From IMG/VR virus record IMGVR_UViG_3300011115_000233, positions 1-64,000 of that record: a stretch of DNA of 64,000 bases. The stretch is one strand, 5' to 3'. This document shows, piece after piece, positions 24,923 to 30,838 of the stretch. A model generated the notes under the pieces. The model was not told the origin of the DNA, did not search any database, and saw nothing but the letters and a program-made list of their open reading frames with translations. Source of the stretch: a virus. Every line of letters begins with the position of its first letter. The first letter of the stretch is position 1. Position numbers and translations under genes: made by a program.

Positions 24923-26475
24923 TAATAATACCCTTGGTTGCGGTTACGCTTGAAATACTGGATTTCCTCCGGTTCGTCTAGCATAGTAGTCACATAGCCT
25001 CCACGACGAAAACGGTGCATGGCCATAGACACCGTATCGACATAGTCATCGTTTTGACCGGCAGGAAACTCGGCTACTTCGTCAATCACCTCTTCGGCCC
25101 ACCGAGAAGCAGGTGCCCAGACCCGACCGGAAGCGAAGAGGTCGGAGACCGCGTTGAGCCTGCTGATCTTGTCATTACCTCTGGTGGGAGTGAATTCCTG
25201 CACAGGAATACCCATGGCCCTCATCTCGTAGATCAAAGGCGCACCTGAAGCCTTTTTCTCGATGATGACGCTGTCCGGTTCCCACTCGCGGTACTCCTCA
25301 ATGGCCACTTGCTTCAGTTCCGGGAACTCCATGCGGTCCCGGAAGGCATTTAGGAGGATGATGTTAGCCTGCTCAGTGCCCGTATCATCAGGATGGTAGA
25401 AGACACCCCACGTCGTACACGCCGAATAGTCAGCACGTTGCGTCTTTTCAAACGCCGTATCCCACGATTGAAGGATGAAATCACACTTCGGAGGCCGATC
25501 ACTCTCCCATTCCTTCCACCATTCACGCTTAACAATAGCAGCGCTCTCAGAAATCGGGTTCTGCTGGTACTGCGCCATCCACTTGGAGTTCGGGACGTCG
25601 CGTTTGACCTTCTCAAGCTCTTCGAGCTTCCAAAATTCGGGCCAAAGTGGCTTTTCAGAGGGTAGAATGGCAGGAAATTCAATGACTTCCCACTCACTAA
25701 GGCTCTCGTTAGCCAGTGCATCCTTAAGGATTTGCCCCGTCAGGTCTCGCTTCGACCACCGTGTCATGACGATGACGATAGCACCCCCCGGTTGCAGACG
25801 CTGACGGGGACCGGAAGTATACCACTCGTACGTTTTGTCGTAAATATCTGGATTTACTTCCGCAATGGCAGCTTCCTGCTCTGAGTGCGGGTCATCAATG
25901 ATGAGCACATCAGCGCCTTTACCGGTAACAGCACCGCCGATACCGATAGCAAAGTAATCCCCGCCCTTACTTGTGTTCCATCGGCCAGCCGCCTTGGAGT
26001 CCGAGGCCAGAACAAGGTCGGGGAAAATGTTGTGGTAGACCTCCGTATCGACGAGGTTACGCACTTTACGGCCAAACCCTACAGCTAGTTCAGCCGTGTG
26101 GGATGCCTGAATGATCTTCTTGCCGGGATATTTGCCTAGGAACCACGCTGGTAGCAGGTAGCTGGCGAACTCAGACTTAGTGTGTCGTGGCGGCATGTTG
26201 ATGATGAGGCGCTTACAAGTACCATTAGCCACACGCTCAAACGCATCAGCCATTTTGGCATGATGTCTTCCTCCGATGAATGATGGCCAGACTTCCTTAA
26301 CAAAGCCAAGGAACTTGTTCTGCGCAAGGCTCTTCTTCTTAAGCTCTTCGAGCTTCTCAAGCTCAGCTAGCAGCTTTTCCTGCTCAGCTAGGCTGAGTTT
26401 GGGTAGCACCTTTGTGATATCACGGAGTGATATGTTGTTAAGGTTGATGCTTGTGGGGTTGGTCGGAGCGGCCAC
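24922..26475 (-). CDS. terL: Terminase large subunit
   Basis: A 517-residue packaging ATPase and nuclease. The ATPase part has the adenine/Walker A-like NMPPRHTKSEFAS (about residues 92-104), VLIIDDPHSEQEA (Walker B with coupling residue, about 190-202) and a VIVMTRWSKRDL motif III. The RNase H-like nuclease follows, with SWDTAFEKT (about residue 335), IIEKKASGAP and a distal NDDYVDTVSMA acidic residue. It resembles Terminase_6-type subunits of podoviruses. It lies directly after the small subunit gene (3-base gap) and upstream of the portal. Confidence 0.93.
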   Translation of the reverse strand: MAAPTNPTSINLNNISLRDITKVLPKLSLAEQEKLLAELEKLEELKKKSLAQNKFLGFVKEVWPSFIGGRHHAKMADAFERVANGTCKRLIINMPPRHTKSEFASYLLPAWFLGKYPGKKIIQASHTAELAVGFGRKVRNLVDTEVYHNIFPDLVLASDSKAAGRWNTSKGGDYFAIGIGGAVTGKGADVLIIDDPHSEQEAAIAEVNPDIYDKTYEWYTSGPRQRLQPGGAIVIVMTRWSKRDLTGQILKDALANESLSEWEVIEFPAILPSEKPLWPEFWKLEELEKVKRDVPNSKWMAQYQQNPISESAAIVKREWWKEWESDRPPKCDFILQSWDTAFEKTQRADYSACTTWGVFYHPDDTGTEQANIILLNAFRDRMEFPELKQVAIEEYREWEPDSVIIEKKASGAPLIYEMRAMGIPVQEFTPTRGNDKISRLNAVSDLFASGRVWAPASRWAEEVIDEVAEFPAGQNDDYVDTVSMAMHRFRRGGYVTTMLDEPEEIQYFKRNRNQGYY

Positions 26476-26478
26476 GGT

Positions 26479-27111
26479 TTACTCTTCGCCCTCTTCGTCC
26501 CGGATGTCGTCGTCATCCGCTAGGGCGTCGTATGTTTCTTCTTCTTCCTCGTACGGGTTGAATACCGCCAGTTCTTCCTCGATGGTCTGGCCAAGGGGTG
26601 TGATATCAATAATGTCGGCGTTCAGCAGGCGCTTGACGCGCTCCTTGATCGCATTCTCCAACTCTTCGGGGTTCTTGTAGTTGATCGTGATCTCGGACTT
26701 GGAGGTGAACAGGCCAATGTCGCTGTGCTTACCGAGAAGCTCCAATGCCTTAAGCTCGTACTTAGTTTCGCCACAATTGGCGATCTCCAGCAGCTTGAAC
26801 GTAAGGGCTGCACGAACCTCGTTGGCATCAAGAGCCATACCTTGTCCGTACTGGCGCAGGAACTGCGCTGCACCATAGGCAGTTGATACTTGCTTTAGGT
26901 TCTTAGTCTGTCGTTTAGATACGACATCGGCCAGCTTCTTGGCCTCTTTCTCTTCGCTCTCGGAAAGCTCTAGCGGAGCACCCATCTCCACGAGCAGTTC
27001 TGCGGTATTTCCTGCAATCGCAATCTCTTCAAGGAGCGAACTGGGCTTTGATTCCGCAGTGTCATAAGGCACTGGGTGTGCTTTAGTAGGCTCAACTTTG
27101 ATTACGGGCAT
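26479..27111 (-). CDS. Terminase small subunit (candidate)
   Basis: A 210-residue protein three bases upstream of terL. It has a helical middle (SEEKEAKKLADVVSKRQTK, then AAQFLRQYGQGMALDANEVR) and an acidic C-terminal tail. The position and size fit a small terminase subunit, which recognises the packaging site, although the DNA-binding helix is not obvious by eye. The highly acidic tail (FNPYEEEEETYDALADDDD as landmark) may contact TerL or portal. A possible promoter lies at 27147-27176. Confidence 0.7.
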   Translation of the reverse strand: MPVIKVEPTKAHPVPYDTAESKPSSLLEEIAIAGNTAELLVEMGAPLELSESEEKEAKKLADVVSKRQTKNLKQVSTAYGAAQFLRQYGQGMALDANEVRAALTFKLLEIANCGETKYELKALELLGKHSDIGLFTSKSEITINYKNPEELENAIKERVKRLLNADIIDITPLGQTIEEELAVFNPYEEEEETYDALADDDDIRDEEGEE

Positions 27112-27146
27112 GTGGCGCAGCGTCCGGTTTGAGGGAGCAGGCGCAC

Positions 27147-27176
27147 CTTATAAGCGTGTAGTAGGGTAGGAGTAAA
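27147..27176 (-). promoter_or_regulatory. Weak sigma-70-type promoter upstream of terminase small subunit
   Basis: On the minus strand TTTACT (27176-27171) is followed after 18 bases by TATAAG (27152-27147), 36 bases before the start codon at 27111. Four and five positions match consensus. It may be redundant with the stronger promoter at 27744-27772. Confidence 0.35.
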
Positions 27177-27194
27177 GAGGGGAAGAACCTTTAA

Positions 27195-27548
27195 TTAGCC
27201 TCTATGCGTGTGCCCTGCATCTCGGTAGGTCTTTTTCCTGTGGCAGTTGGCACAGCGGACCTCGCACTTAGCCACTTCCAACTTCACGCGCTTCAGTGAT
27301 GCACCGACGCTTGCGGCTTCCCCGACGTTGAACTCCTTATCCCGGAAGTGGTCAAATTCTAGAATTATGGGGTTGGTCTCGCCACAGTCTAGACAGGGGT
27401 GTTTGAGGAGGTAGTCGTGCAGCCATTCTCGGATGATGTTGCGCGTAGCGCGGGTGTGCGCACGGGCCTTGGCTTTCACCTTATCCTTGTTCGCCTCATA
27501 ATAGCGGCGCTTGGCTTCTTGCTGCTTGATTGGATCGCGGCCTGCCAT
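27195..27548 (-). CDS. HNH endonuclease upstream of terminase
   Basis: A 117-residue protein from ATG 27548 (a 6-residue longer start exists at 27566). The N-terminus is basic (MAGRDPIKQQEAKRRYYEANK). The HNH core contains the zinc pairs CLDCGE and CEVRCANCHR, with EFDHFRDKE supplying the central His. HNH proteins encoded next to terminase genes are known to take part in DNA packaging in many phages, but a homing-type nuclease is also possible. The position directly upstream of the terminase small subunit in the same direction favours the packaging role. Confidence 0.8.
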   Translation of the reverse strand: MAGRDPIKQQEAKRRYYEANKDKVKAKARAHTRATRNIIREWLHDYLLKHPCLDCGETNPIILEFDHFRDKEFNVGEAASVGASLKRVKLEVAKCEVRCANCHRKKTYRDAGHTHRG

Positions 27549-27558
27549 GAGCGGCGCA

Positions 27559-27576
27559 TATAGCACAAATGCTATA
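27559..27576 (-). promoter_or_regulatory. Inverted repeat and extended -10-like element before the HNH gene
   Basis: A perfect 7-base inverted repeat TATAGCA-CAAA-TGCTATA lies just upstream of the HNH start. On the minus strand it contains TTTGTGCTATAT, like the extended -10 regions TTTTGTGCTACATT and CATTGTGCTATAAC of the plus-strand promoters at 30879 and 33787. A good -35 is lacking. It could be a promoter overlapped by an operator. Confidence 0.35.
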
Positions 27577-28028
27577 GTTTAGTGAAACGTAAAGGGGGTG
27601 ATGCAGCCGAGAACCCCCAACCCAAACACCACCCCCTTATCTACGTCGTGAACGACGTAAGGTGTAAAGACTCCCCCAGTGTGCTTCACTACTTGGTCGA
27701 TCAAGCCTTTCACATCGAGAGGCCGGGGGAGTGCGATGCATTTTTTATACCCCCCACCCTGTTTTGCGTCAAGGTACCATTGACGGGGGGTCTTCCTGAG
27801 TGGCGGCTAAGCGCATAGTGGCACAGAAAAATAGGGGGTACCCCTCCGCAATCCGACTTAACCCTGCCGGGGGGGGTGTCTAATGACAGGGTTTTTTAAA
27901 ACCACGTAATCGAATGTGCAAAATAGTATGTATGTAGGCGGACCTCCCCTTAATACCTGCTTTGGGGGGTCGGGGATAGGTGGGTTGGGAACAAATAGGG
28001 ATCAAACCCCCCTCCCCTATCTTTTTGT
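27577..28028. other. Gene-free divergent control region with G/C runs and hairpins
   Basis: About 450 bases with no convincing gene separate the leftward late block from the rightward early block. It has at least eight runs of five or more G or C, an 18-base near-perfect palindrome at 27642-27659 (TACGTCGT-GA-ACGACGTA), 8-base arms ACTCCCCC/GGGGGAGT (27670-27677 and 27725-27732), CGTCAA/TTGACG arms at 27767-27785, and a stem AACCCTG/CAGGGTT followed by T's (27860-27896) that may be a weak terminator. Its location beside the terminase genes also makes it a candidate packaging site. A 78-codon frame inside it looks like a shadow. Confidence 0.5.
27744..27772 (-). promoter_or_regulatory. Strong leftward sigma-70-type promoter for the late block
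   Basis: Reading leftward, TTGACG (27772-27767), exactly 17 bases, then TATAAA (27749-27744), followed by A's. The spacer contains a run of six G. The -35 overlaps one arm of a CGTCAA/TTGACG inverted repeat, which would place an operator over the promoter. It points at the HNH and terminase genes with a leader of about 190 bases. Confidence 0.6.
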
Positions 28029-28057
28029 TTGACATTCTAATCTTAGTGTGAGACATA
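28029..28057 (+). promoter_or_regulatory. Early promoter P1
   Basis: TTGACA (28029-28034), 17 bases, GACATA (28052-28057), with TGTGAGAC over the -10 region. P2 (28755) and P3 (29783) show the same layout: TTGAC(A/T), 17 bases, GACA(A/T)A. The predicted start falls just at the leader hairpin at 28064. The -10 is not canonical, so the assignment leans on the three-fold conservation. Confidence 0.6.
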
Positions 28058-28063
28058 TTGATC

Positions 28064-28076
28064 GTCGAAGAACGAC
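28064..28076 (+). promoter_or_regulatory. 5'-terminal leader hairpin of P1 transcript
   Basis: GTCG-AAGAA-CGAC begins about at the predicted +1 of P1, followed by an unpaired CACCACACACTAGGGAG ribosome-binding region before ATG 28101. P3 has the same stem with loop GAGAA, and P2 a longer stem. Such 5'-terminal stems protect mRNA from decay. Confidence 0.5.
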
Positions 28077-28100
28077 ACCACACACTAGGGAGTAACAAAC

Positions 28101-28322
28101 ATGAGCATGGTTTATCTGGCAAATGTCCAGAGCATCGAGACGAACAAGGGTCTCAACTTCTACACAGTCAACGAGCACGTGGCTGTAGATTTCCCCACCG
28201 AGGATCGCCCCAACTACTTGGTCCTCTCGCTCTTCCATCACCTCGACCTCGTGGCAACCAAGGACTTCGCCACAGCGATGGACACCGCAGCCCGTTGGCT
28301 CAAGCAAGCCGAACCAGCCTAA
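28101..28322 (+). CDS. First early protein, 73 residues, unknown function
   Basis: A small soluble protein starting MSMVYLANVQSIETNKGLN, with VAVDFPTEDRPNYLVLSLF and a helical, Ala/Trp-containing end (AARWLKQAEPA). The first Met pair leaves a choice of start at residue 1 or 3. It is preceded by a GGGAG ribosome site and promoter P1 and followed by a GNRA-loop hairpin, so it is the first gene transcribed rightward. First genes of phages are often host-takeover or anti-defence factors; no homologue is recognised. Confidence 0.6.
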   Translation: MSMVYLANVQSIETNKGLNFYTVNEHVAVDFPTEDRPNYLVLSLFHHLDLVATKDFATAMDTAARWLKQAEPA

Positions 28323-28329
28323 CAACCAA

Positions 28330-28349
28330 GGGGGAGCGCAAGCTCCCCC
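28330..28349 (+). promoter_or_regulatory. Intercistronic hairpin with GCAA tetraloop
   Basis: Stem GGGGGAGC/GCTCCCCC with loop GCAA (a GNRA tetraloop), between the 28101 and 28371 genes. No T-run follows, so it is more likely an mRNA-stabilising or processing element than a terminator. Three similar hairpins follow at 28634, 29341 and 30330. Confidence 0.6.
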
Positions 28350-28370
28350 ACCCAACCCAAGGAGCACACT

Positions 28371-28625
28371 ATGTTGTATCGTGTTAACATCTCGACTGAC
28401 TGCGGCTTCGGCCTCCCAATCTACGGCAGGACACTCTTCGAGATAATGACTCTGGCATGGCCACTCATCCAGACATGGAAGCGCAAGTATAAGAAGGACA
28501 AGCCGCTGGCCCTGCTCCAGATAGAGTATCAAGGCTTGGTCATGGAGAACTACTTCCACCACATCAAGCAGGACGATGTCTCTGACTTCCTCTTCGATGC
28601 CATGGGATACCAACGAGCAAGCTAA
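28371..28625 (+). CDS. Early protein, 84 residues, unknown function
   Basis: The frame follows an AAGGAGCACACT ribosome site. The product starts MLYRVNISTDCGFGLPIYG, has a hydrophobic/Trp segment TLFEIMTLAWPLIQTW and an acidic C-terminal part. No recognised domain. It is transcribed from P1 behind the first hairpin and is followed by another hairpin. Probably an early host-interaction protein by position only. Confidence 0.6.
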   Translation: MLYRVNISTDCGFGLPIYGRTLFEIMTLAWPLIQTWKRKYKKDKPLALLQIEYQGLVMENYFHHIKQDDVSDFLFDAMGYQRAS

Positions 28626-28633
28626 GGCGGGAC

Positions 28634-28653
28634 GGGGAGGCGGAAGCCTCCCC
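28634..28653 (+). promoter_or_regulatory. Hairpin with GGAA tetraloop after 28371 gene
   Basis: GGGGAGGC/GCCTCCCC stem with loop GGAA, another GNRA loop. An outer pair GACGGGG/CCCCGTC (28631-28637, 28662-28668) could extend or compete with it. No T-run. Confidence 0.6.
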
Positions 28654-28670
28654 CAACGCTGCCCCGTCGA

Positions 28671-28692
28671 TGATAGTAATTCCGTGCGGACC
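28671..28692 (+). repeat. GATAGT...CCGTGCGGAC repeat, copy 1
   Basis: TGATAGTAATTCCGTGCGGAC; the TCCG-TG-CGGA part is an inverted repeat. Copies lie at 29686 and 30367, and a shorter CATGCGGACAGCC at 30470. Each full copy follows a gene-end signal (a GNRA-loop hairpin for copies 1 and 3, the intrinsic terminator for copy 2) and precedes a promoter or candidate origin. Role unknown; a protein-binding site is likely. Confidence 0.5.
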
Positions 28693-28727
28693 GCCTCTAG
28701 TTTCATCACGCGGACAGCTAAAAGCCT

Positions 28728-28740
28728 CTAACTTTGTTAG
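28728..28740 (+). promoter_or_regulatory. Palindromic site CTAAC-TTT-GTTAG
   Basis: Perfect copy of the dispersed 13-base palindrome, ending 14 bases before the -35 of promoter P2. The placement is that of an operator or activator site. Confidence 0.6.
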
Positions 28741-28754
28741 TATTACGATTTATG

Positions 28755-28783
28755 TTGACATTCCGGTCAGATTGTAAGACAAA
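28755..28783 (+). promoter_or_regulatory. Early promoter P2
   Basis: TTGACA (28755-28760), 17 bases, GACAAA (28778-28783), with TGTAAGAC across the -10 region. Upstream are the palindrome at 28728 and the CCGTGCGGAC repeat; downstream the leader hairpin. It drives the 165-residue early gene. Confidence 0.6.
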
Positions 28784-28791
28784 CAAGGGGT

Positions 28792-28809
28792 CAGCGGGAC
28801 ACACCGCTG
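28792..28809 (+). promoter_or_regulatory. 5'-terminal leader hairpin of P2 transcript
   Basis: CAGCGG-GACACA-CCGCTG starts about two bases after the predicted +1. It differs in sequence from the P1 and P3 leader stems but holds the same place, and is followed by the same ACCACACACACTAGGAGG ribosome-binding region. Conservation of structure without sequence supports function. Confidence 0.55.
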
Positions 28810-28835
28810 GCAACCACACACACTAGGAGGCCATC

Positions 28836-29333
28836 ATGGCTGTTAAGACTGTTACTACTCCCGTTGCAAAAGCACGGGCCGCTTACCTCACCTCGACCGC
28901 TTCGACCTACGGCGCTCTGCGTAAGTATGCTGAGGCCCTCACGGACAAGTTTGGCGAAGGCTGGTGGAAAATCCCGATGAAGGGTCCGCTGTCTGGCAAT
29001 CAGGCGAAGGTCCGCGACGATATCCGCGCCGAGAAGGCCCTCGTCAAAGAGGGTGCCGAGAAGAAGCAGAAGGTCAACCCCAAGTATAACATCTACAAGC
29101 CTTGGAGCGACGTTCTGGCCTACGTCGATGAGTCGAAGCAGAAGAAAGGGGCCGGTGCTAATGCGGCCCGCGAAATCCGCGAGCGGCTCAAGGTGGAGCT
29201 TACCAAGCTCTACAAGGCGGTGAAGTCGGATGATGGCGCGGACGATGCCGACCTCGCACAGGCCAACTGGAATGTTGGCGCGGCTCTTACCGCCCTCGGT
29301 GTGGACCTCACCGACCTCAACATCGAAGCCTAA
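28836..29333 (+). CDS. Early protein A, paralogue of 29855-30319
   Basis: A 165-residue basic, helical protein. It shares long blocks with the 154-residue protein at 29855: STYG near residue 23, FGEGWWKIPMKGPLSGN (about residues 39-55), LVKEGAEK, YKPWSDVLAYV and KKGAGANA, then RLKVELTKLYKAV. About 60% of positions look identical by eye. No known domain. Two tandem copies, each with its own promoter, 5' hairpin and 3' hairpin, suggest a strongly expressed early product. The GWW-IPMKGPLSGN block may be a ligand or nucleic-acid site; this is a guess. Confidence 0.7.
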   Translation: MAVKTVTTPVAKARAAYLTSTASTYGALRKYAEALTDKFGEGWWKIPMKGPLSGNQAKVRDDIRAEKALVKEGAEKKQKVNPKYNIYKPWSDVLAYVDESKQKKGAGANAAREIRERLKVELTKLYKAVKSDDGADDADLAQANWNVGAALTALGVDLTDLNIEA

Positions 29334-29340
29334 TCGGGAA

Positions 29341-29360
29341 GGGGAGGCGCAAGCCTCCCC
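29341..29360 (+). promoter_or_regulatory. Hairpin with GCAA tetraloop after early gene A
   Basis: GGGGAGGC/GCCTCCCC with loop GCAA starts seven bases after the stop of the 28836 gene. No T-run follows, and the next small gene begins 26 bases later. Confidence 0.6.
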
Positions 29361-29386
29361 GACCTCCCAAACTGGAAGGAACCAAA

Positions 29387-29566
29387 ATGGAAGACACGCT
29401 CAACAAAATCGGCTTCACCGCCATGCAATTCGAAAACCTCATCCACGACCTCGCGATGGAGGCTTGCAAGAACCAGTCGCCAAGCAGCGTCCACTGGATC
29501 ATGGCCGAGCACGACAAAATCCACCGCATCGTCCGCAGGCTCAATCAGGTGGCCACAGGCAACTAG
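29387..29566 (+). CDS. Small early protein, 59 residues
   Basis: The frame starts ATG 29387 after a GGAAGGAACC ribosome site and ends TAG 29564-29566. The product MEDTLNKIGFTAMQFENLIH... is helical and mildly charged, with an HWIMAEHDKIHRIVRRL helix. No recognised family. It is the last gene before a strong terminator at 29591. Confidence 0.65.
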   Translation: MEDTLNKIGFTAMQFENLIHDLAMEACKNQSPSSVHWIMAEHDKIHRIVRRLNQVATGN

Positions 29567-29590
29567 CCCCTACCACATCCCTAGTAACTA

Positions 29591-29615
29591 GCCCCGCTTC
29601 GGCGGGGCTTTTTTT
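29591..29615 (+). terminator. Rho-independent terminator
   Basis: GCCCCGC-TTCG-GCGGGGC followed by seven T's, a textbook intrinsic terminator with a UUCG loop, closing the P1/P2 early transcription unit. Confidence 0.92.
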
Positions 29616-29664
29616 GTGCCTCGTTCTGGCCATGCCCCGTTTGGGTCGCACCTAGTTAAATCGT

Positions 29665-29677
29665 CTAACAAAGTTAG
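29665..29677 (+). promoter_or_regulatory. Palindromic site CTAAC-AAA-GTTAG
   Basis: Perfect copy, between the terminator at 29591 and promoter P3. An imperfect copy (GTCAC-TTT-GTTAG, 29763-29775) lies seven bases before the P3 -35. Confidence 0.6.
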
Positions 29678-29685
29678 GGGCGCTG

Positions 29686-29708
29686 ATGATAGTTAATCCG
29701 TGCGGACA
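29686..29708 (+). repeat. GATAGT...CCGTGCGGAC repeat, copy 2
   Basis: GATGATAGTTAATCCGTGCGGACAGCC, 75 bases upstream of the P3 -35. The inverted TCCG-TG-CGGA core is kept although flanks differ from copy 1 by one insertion. Confidence 0.5.
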
Positions 29709-29782
29709 GCCATTAAGCAAGTAGGCGGATAGCCGCTAAGGCGACAGAAACGACGTAAATACGTCACTTTGTTAGATTTATA

Positions 29783-29811
29783 TTGACTTACGCTTTAATA
29801 TGTAAGACAAA
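29783..29811 (+). promoter_or_regulatory. Early promoter P3
   Basis: TTGACT (29783-29788), 17 bases, GACAAA (29806-29811), with TGTAAGAC over the -10 region, as in P2. It drives early gene B (29855). Confidence 0.6.
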
Positions 29812-29817
29812 GAGAGC

Positions 29818-29830
29818 GTCGGAGAACGAC
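29818..29830 (+). promoter_or_regulatory. 5'-terminal leader hairpin of P3 transcript
   Basis: GTCG-GAGAA-CGAC falls at the predicted +1 and is followed by ACCACACACTAGGAGTAACA before ATG 29855, nearly identical to the P1 leader. Confidence 0.5.
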
Positions 29831-29854
29831 ACCACACACTAGGAGTAACACGAA

Positions 29855-30319
29855 ATGCAGAACGTATCTAAAGCCCGCGCCGCCTTCCTGACGGCTTCCT
29901 CCAGCACCTACGGTAAGCTTAAGGCCTACGCTCTCGCTCTGGAAGAACAGTTTGGCGCAGGATGGTGGAACATCCCCATGAAGGGGCCGCTGTCGGGCAA
30001 CGAAGCCAAGGTGCGGGAAGCCATCCGCATCGAGAAGGGACTGGTCAAGGAAGGGGCCGAGAAGCGCAAGCTGTCCAACGTCTACAAGCCATGGTCGGAT
30101 GTGCTGGCCTACGTCAAGGGAGAGAAGAAGAAGGGTGCAGGTGCTAACGCACCACGTGACATCCACGACCGGCTGAAGATCGAGTTGACCAAACTCTACA
30201 AGGCAGTGCGCAACGACGATGCTGCAGACACCAAGGTGCTGGCACAGACCAACTGGCACGTTGGGAAGGCACTGGAAGAACTGGGTGTCGATCTGACCGA
30301 ACTCAACATCACAGAGTAA
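29855..30319 (+). CDS. Early protein B, paralogue of 28836-29333
   Basis: A 154-residue protein, shorter at the N-terminus than protein A, with the same core blocks: STYGKLKAYALAL, FGAGWWNIPMKGPLSGN, LVKEGAEK, VYKPWSDVLAYV, KKKGAGANAPR and LKIELTKLYKAV. The charged middle is shortened by a few residues. Codon choice differs enough that the duplication is not recent. It has its own promoter P3 and 3' hairpin (30330). Function unknown; high expression early in infection is inferred from signals. Confidence 0.7.
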   Translation: MQNVSKARAAFLTASSSTYGKLKAYALALEEQFGAGWWNIPMKGPLSGNEAKVREAIRIEKGLVKEGAEKRKLSNVYKPWSDVLAYVKGEKKKGAGANAPRDIHDRLKIELTKLYKAVRNDDAADTKVLAQTNWHVGKALEELGVDLTELNITE

Positions 30320-30329
30320 CCACAGGGAC

Positions 30330-30349
30330 GGGGAGGCGAAAGCCTCCCC
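30330..30349 (+). promoter_or_regulatory. Hairpin with GAAA tetraloop after early gene B
   Basis: GGGGAGGC/GCCTCCCC with loop GAAA, 10 bases past the stop of the 29855 gene. The fourth of the GNRA-loop hairpins; no T-run. Confidence 0.6.
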
Positions 30350-30366
30350 CAACCGCCCCGCCTTTC

Positions 30367-30390
30367 GTGATAGTAACTCCGTGCGGACAG
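30367..30390 (+). repeat. GATAGT...CCGTGCGGAC repeat, copy 3
   Basis: GTGATAGTAACTCCGTGCGGACAGCC, followed 47 bases later by the palindrome at 30437 and then by the candidate origin. A shortened fourth copy (CATGCGGACAGCC) lies inside the origin region at 30470-30483. Confidence 0.5.
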
Positions 30391-30436
30391 CCTCTGACTT
30401 GAAGGCGTAAAGCTTACAATACCTACGTCGATAGGT

Positions 30437-30449
30437 CTAACTTAGTTAG
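30437..30449 (+). promoter_or_regulatory. Palindromic site CTAAC-TTA-GTTAG
   Basis: Perfect copy at the left border of the TGTAAG repeat cluster (candidate origin). Confidence 0.6.
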
Positions 30450-30458
30450 AGGTTCTTA

Positions 30459-30819
30459 TTGTAAGGAAACCATGCGGACAGCCACCCTCTGTAAGGGAAT
30501 TTTGCTTTGTAAGGAAACTACCCCCTATTGTAAGAAAAAAACCCTAGGGTTTCTGCGCTTTGTACGGGTTGTAAGGAATGTAAGGCGTTTTTCTTACAGA
30601 CTCGACCAAGCAAGCCTCCTCGCACATGCGTAACCAATGTCAGGAAATCCCTATTATTATTATTATTTTTATTAACTTTCTTACACTACACCCCATTTTC
30701 CTTCCGAGACCCGCAGACTTCTGCCGTTTCCGATTGTAAGGTTTTACCCTAAATTTCCCTTACAAAAGGCCCATTTCCCTTACATTGCCACCATTTCCTT
30801 ACAGAGATTTCCCTTACAA
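30459..30819. other. Candidate replication origin: TGTAAG iterons around an AT-rich core
   Basis: A 670-base stretch without a gene (30320-30989) holds 13 copies of a repeat close to TTGTAAGGAAA. Plus orientation: 30459, 30489, 30507, 30528, 30569, 30578, 30734. Reverse orientation (TTTCCCTTACAA-like): 30591, 30677, 30754, 30774, 30794, 30808. A variant TTGTACGGG is at 30560. The main gap between the two groups contains the most AT-rich stretch, TATTATTATTATTATTTT, at 30652-30675. Several copies are spaced about 20 bases, two helical turns. This is the layout of iteron origins. No initiator (RepA/DnaA-like) is recognised, so the role is inferred. Confidence 0.6.
30539..30552. repeat. 14-base palindrome inside the candidate origin
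   Basis: AAACCCTAGGGTTT, a perfect palindrome between two iteron copies. It may be a protein-binding site or an extrusion point. Confidence 0.45.
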
Positions 30820-30838
30820 CCCCCATGCCCTCTCACGC

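Noticed and set aside
27582-27818. Plus-strand 78-codon frame in the divergent control region
   Set aside because: No ribosome site, unusual composition with G/C runs, and overlap with a strong leftward promoter; more likely non-coding.
28017-28709. Minus-strand 230-codon frame
   Set aside because: Antisense to two well-signalled early genes and through their hairpins; no start signal.
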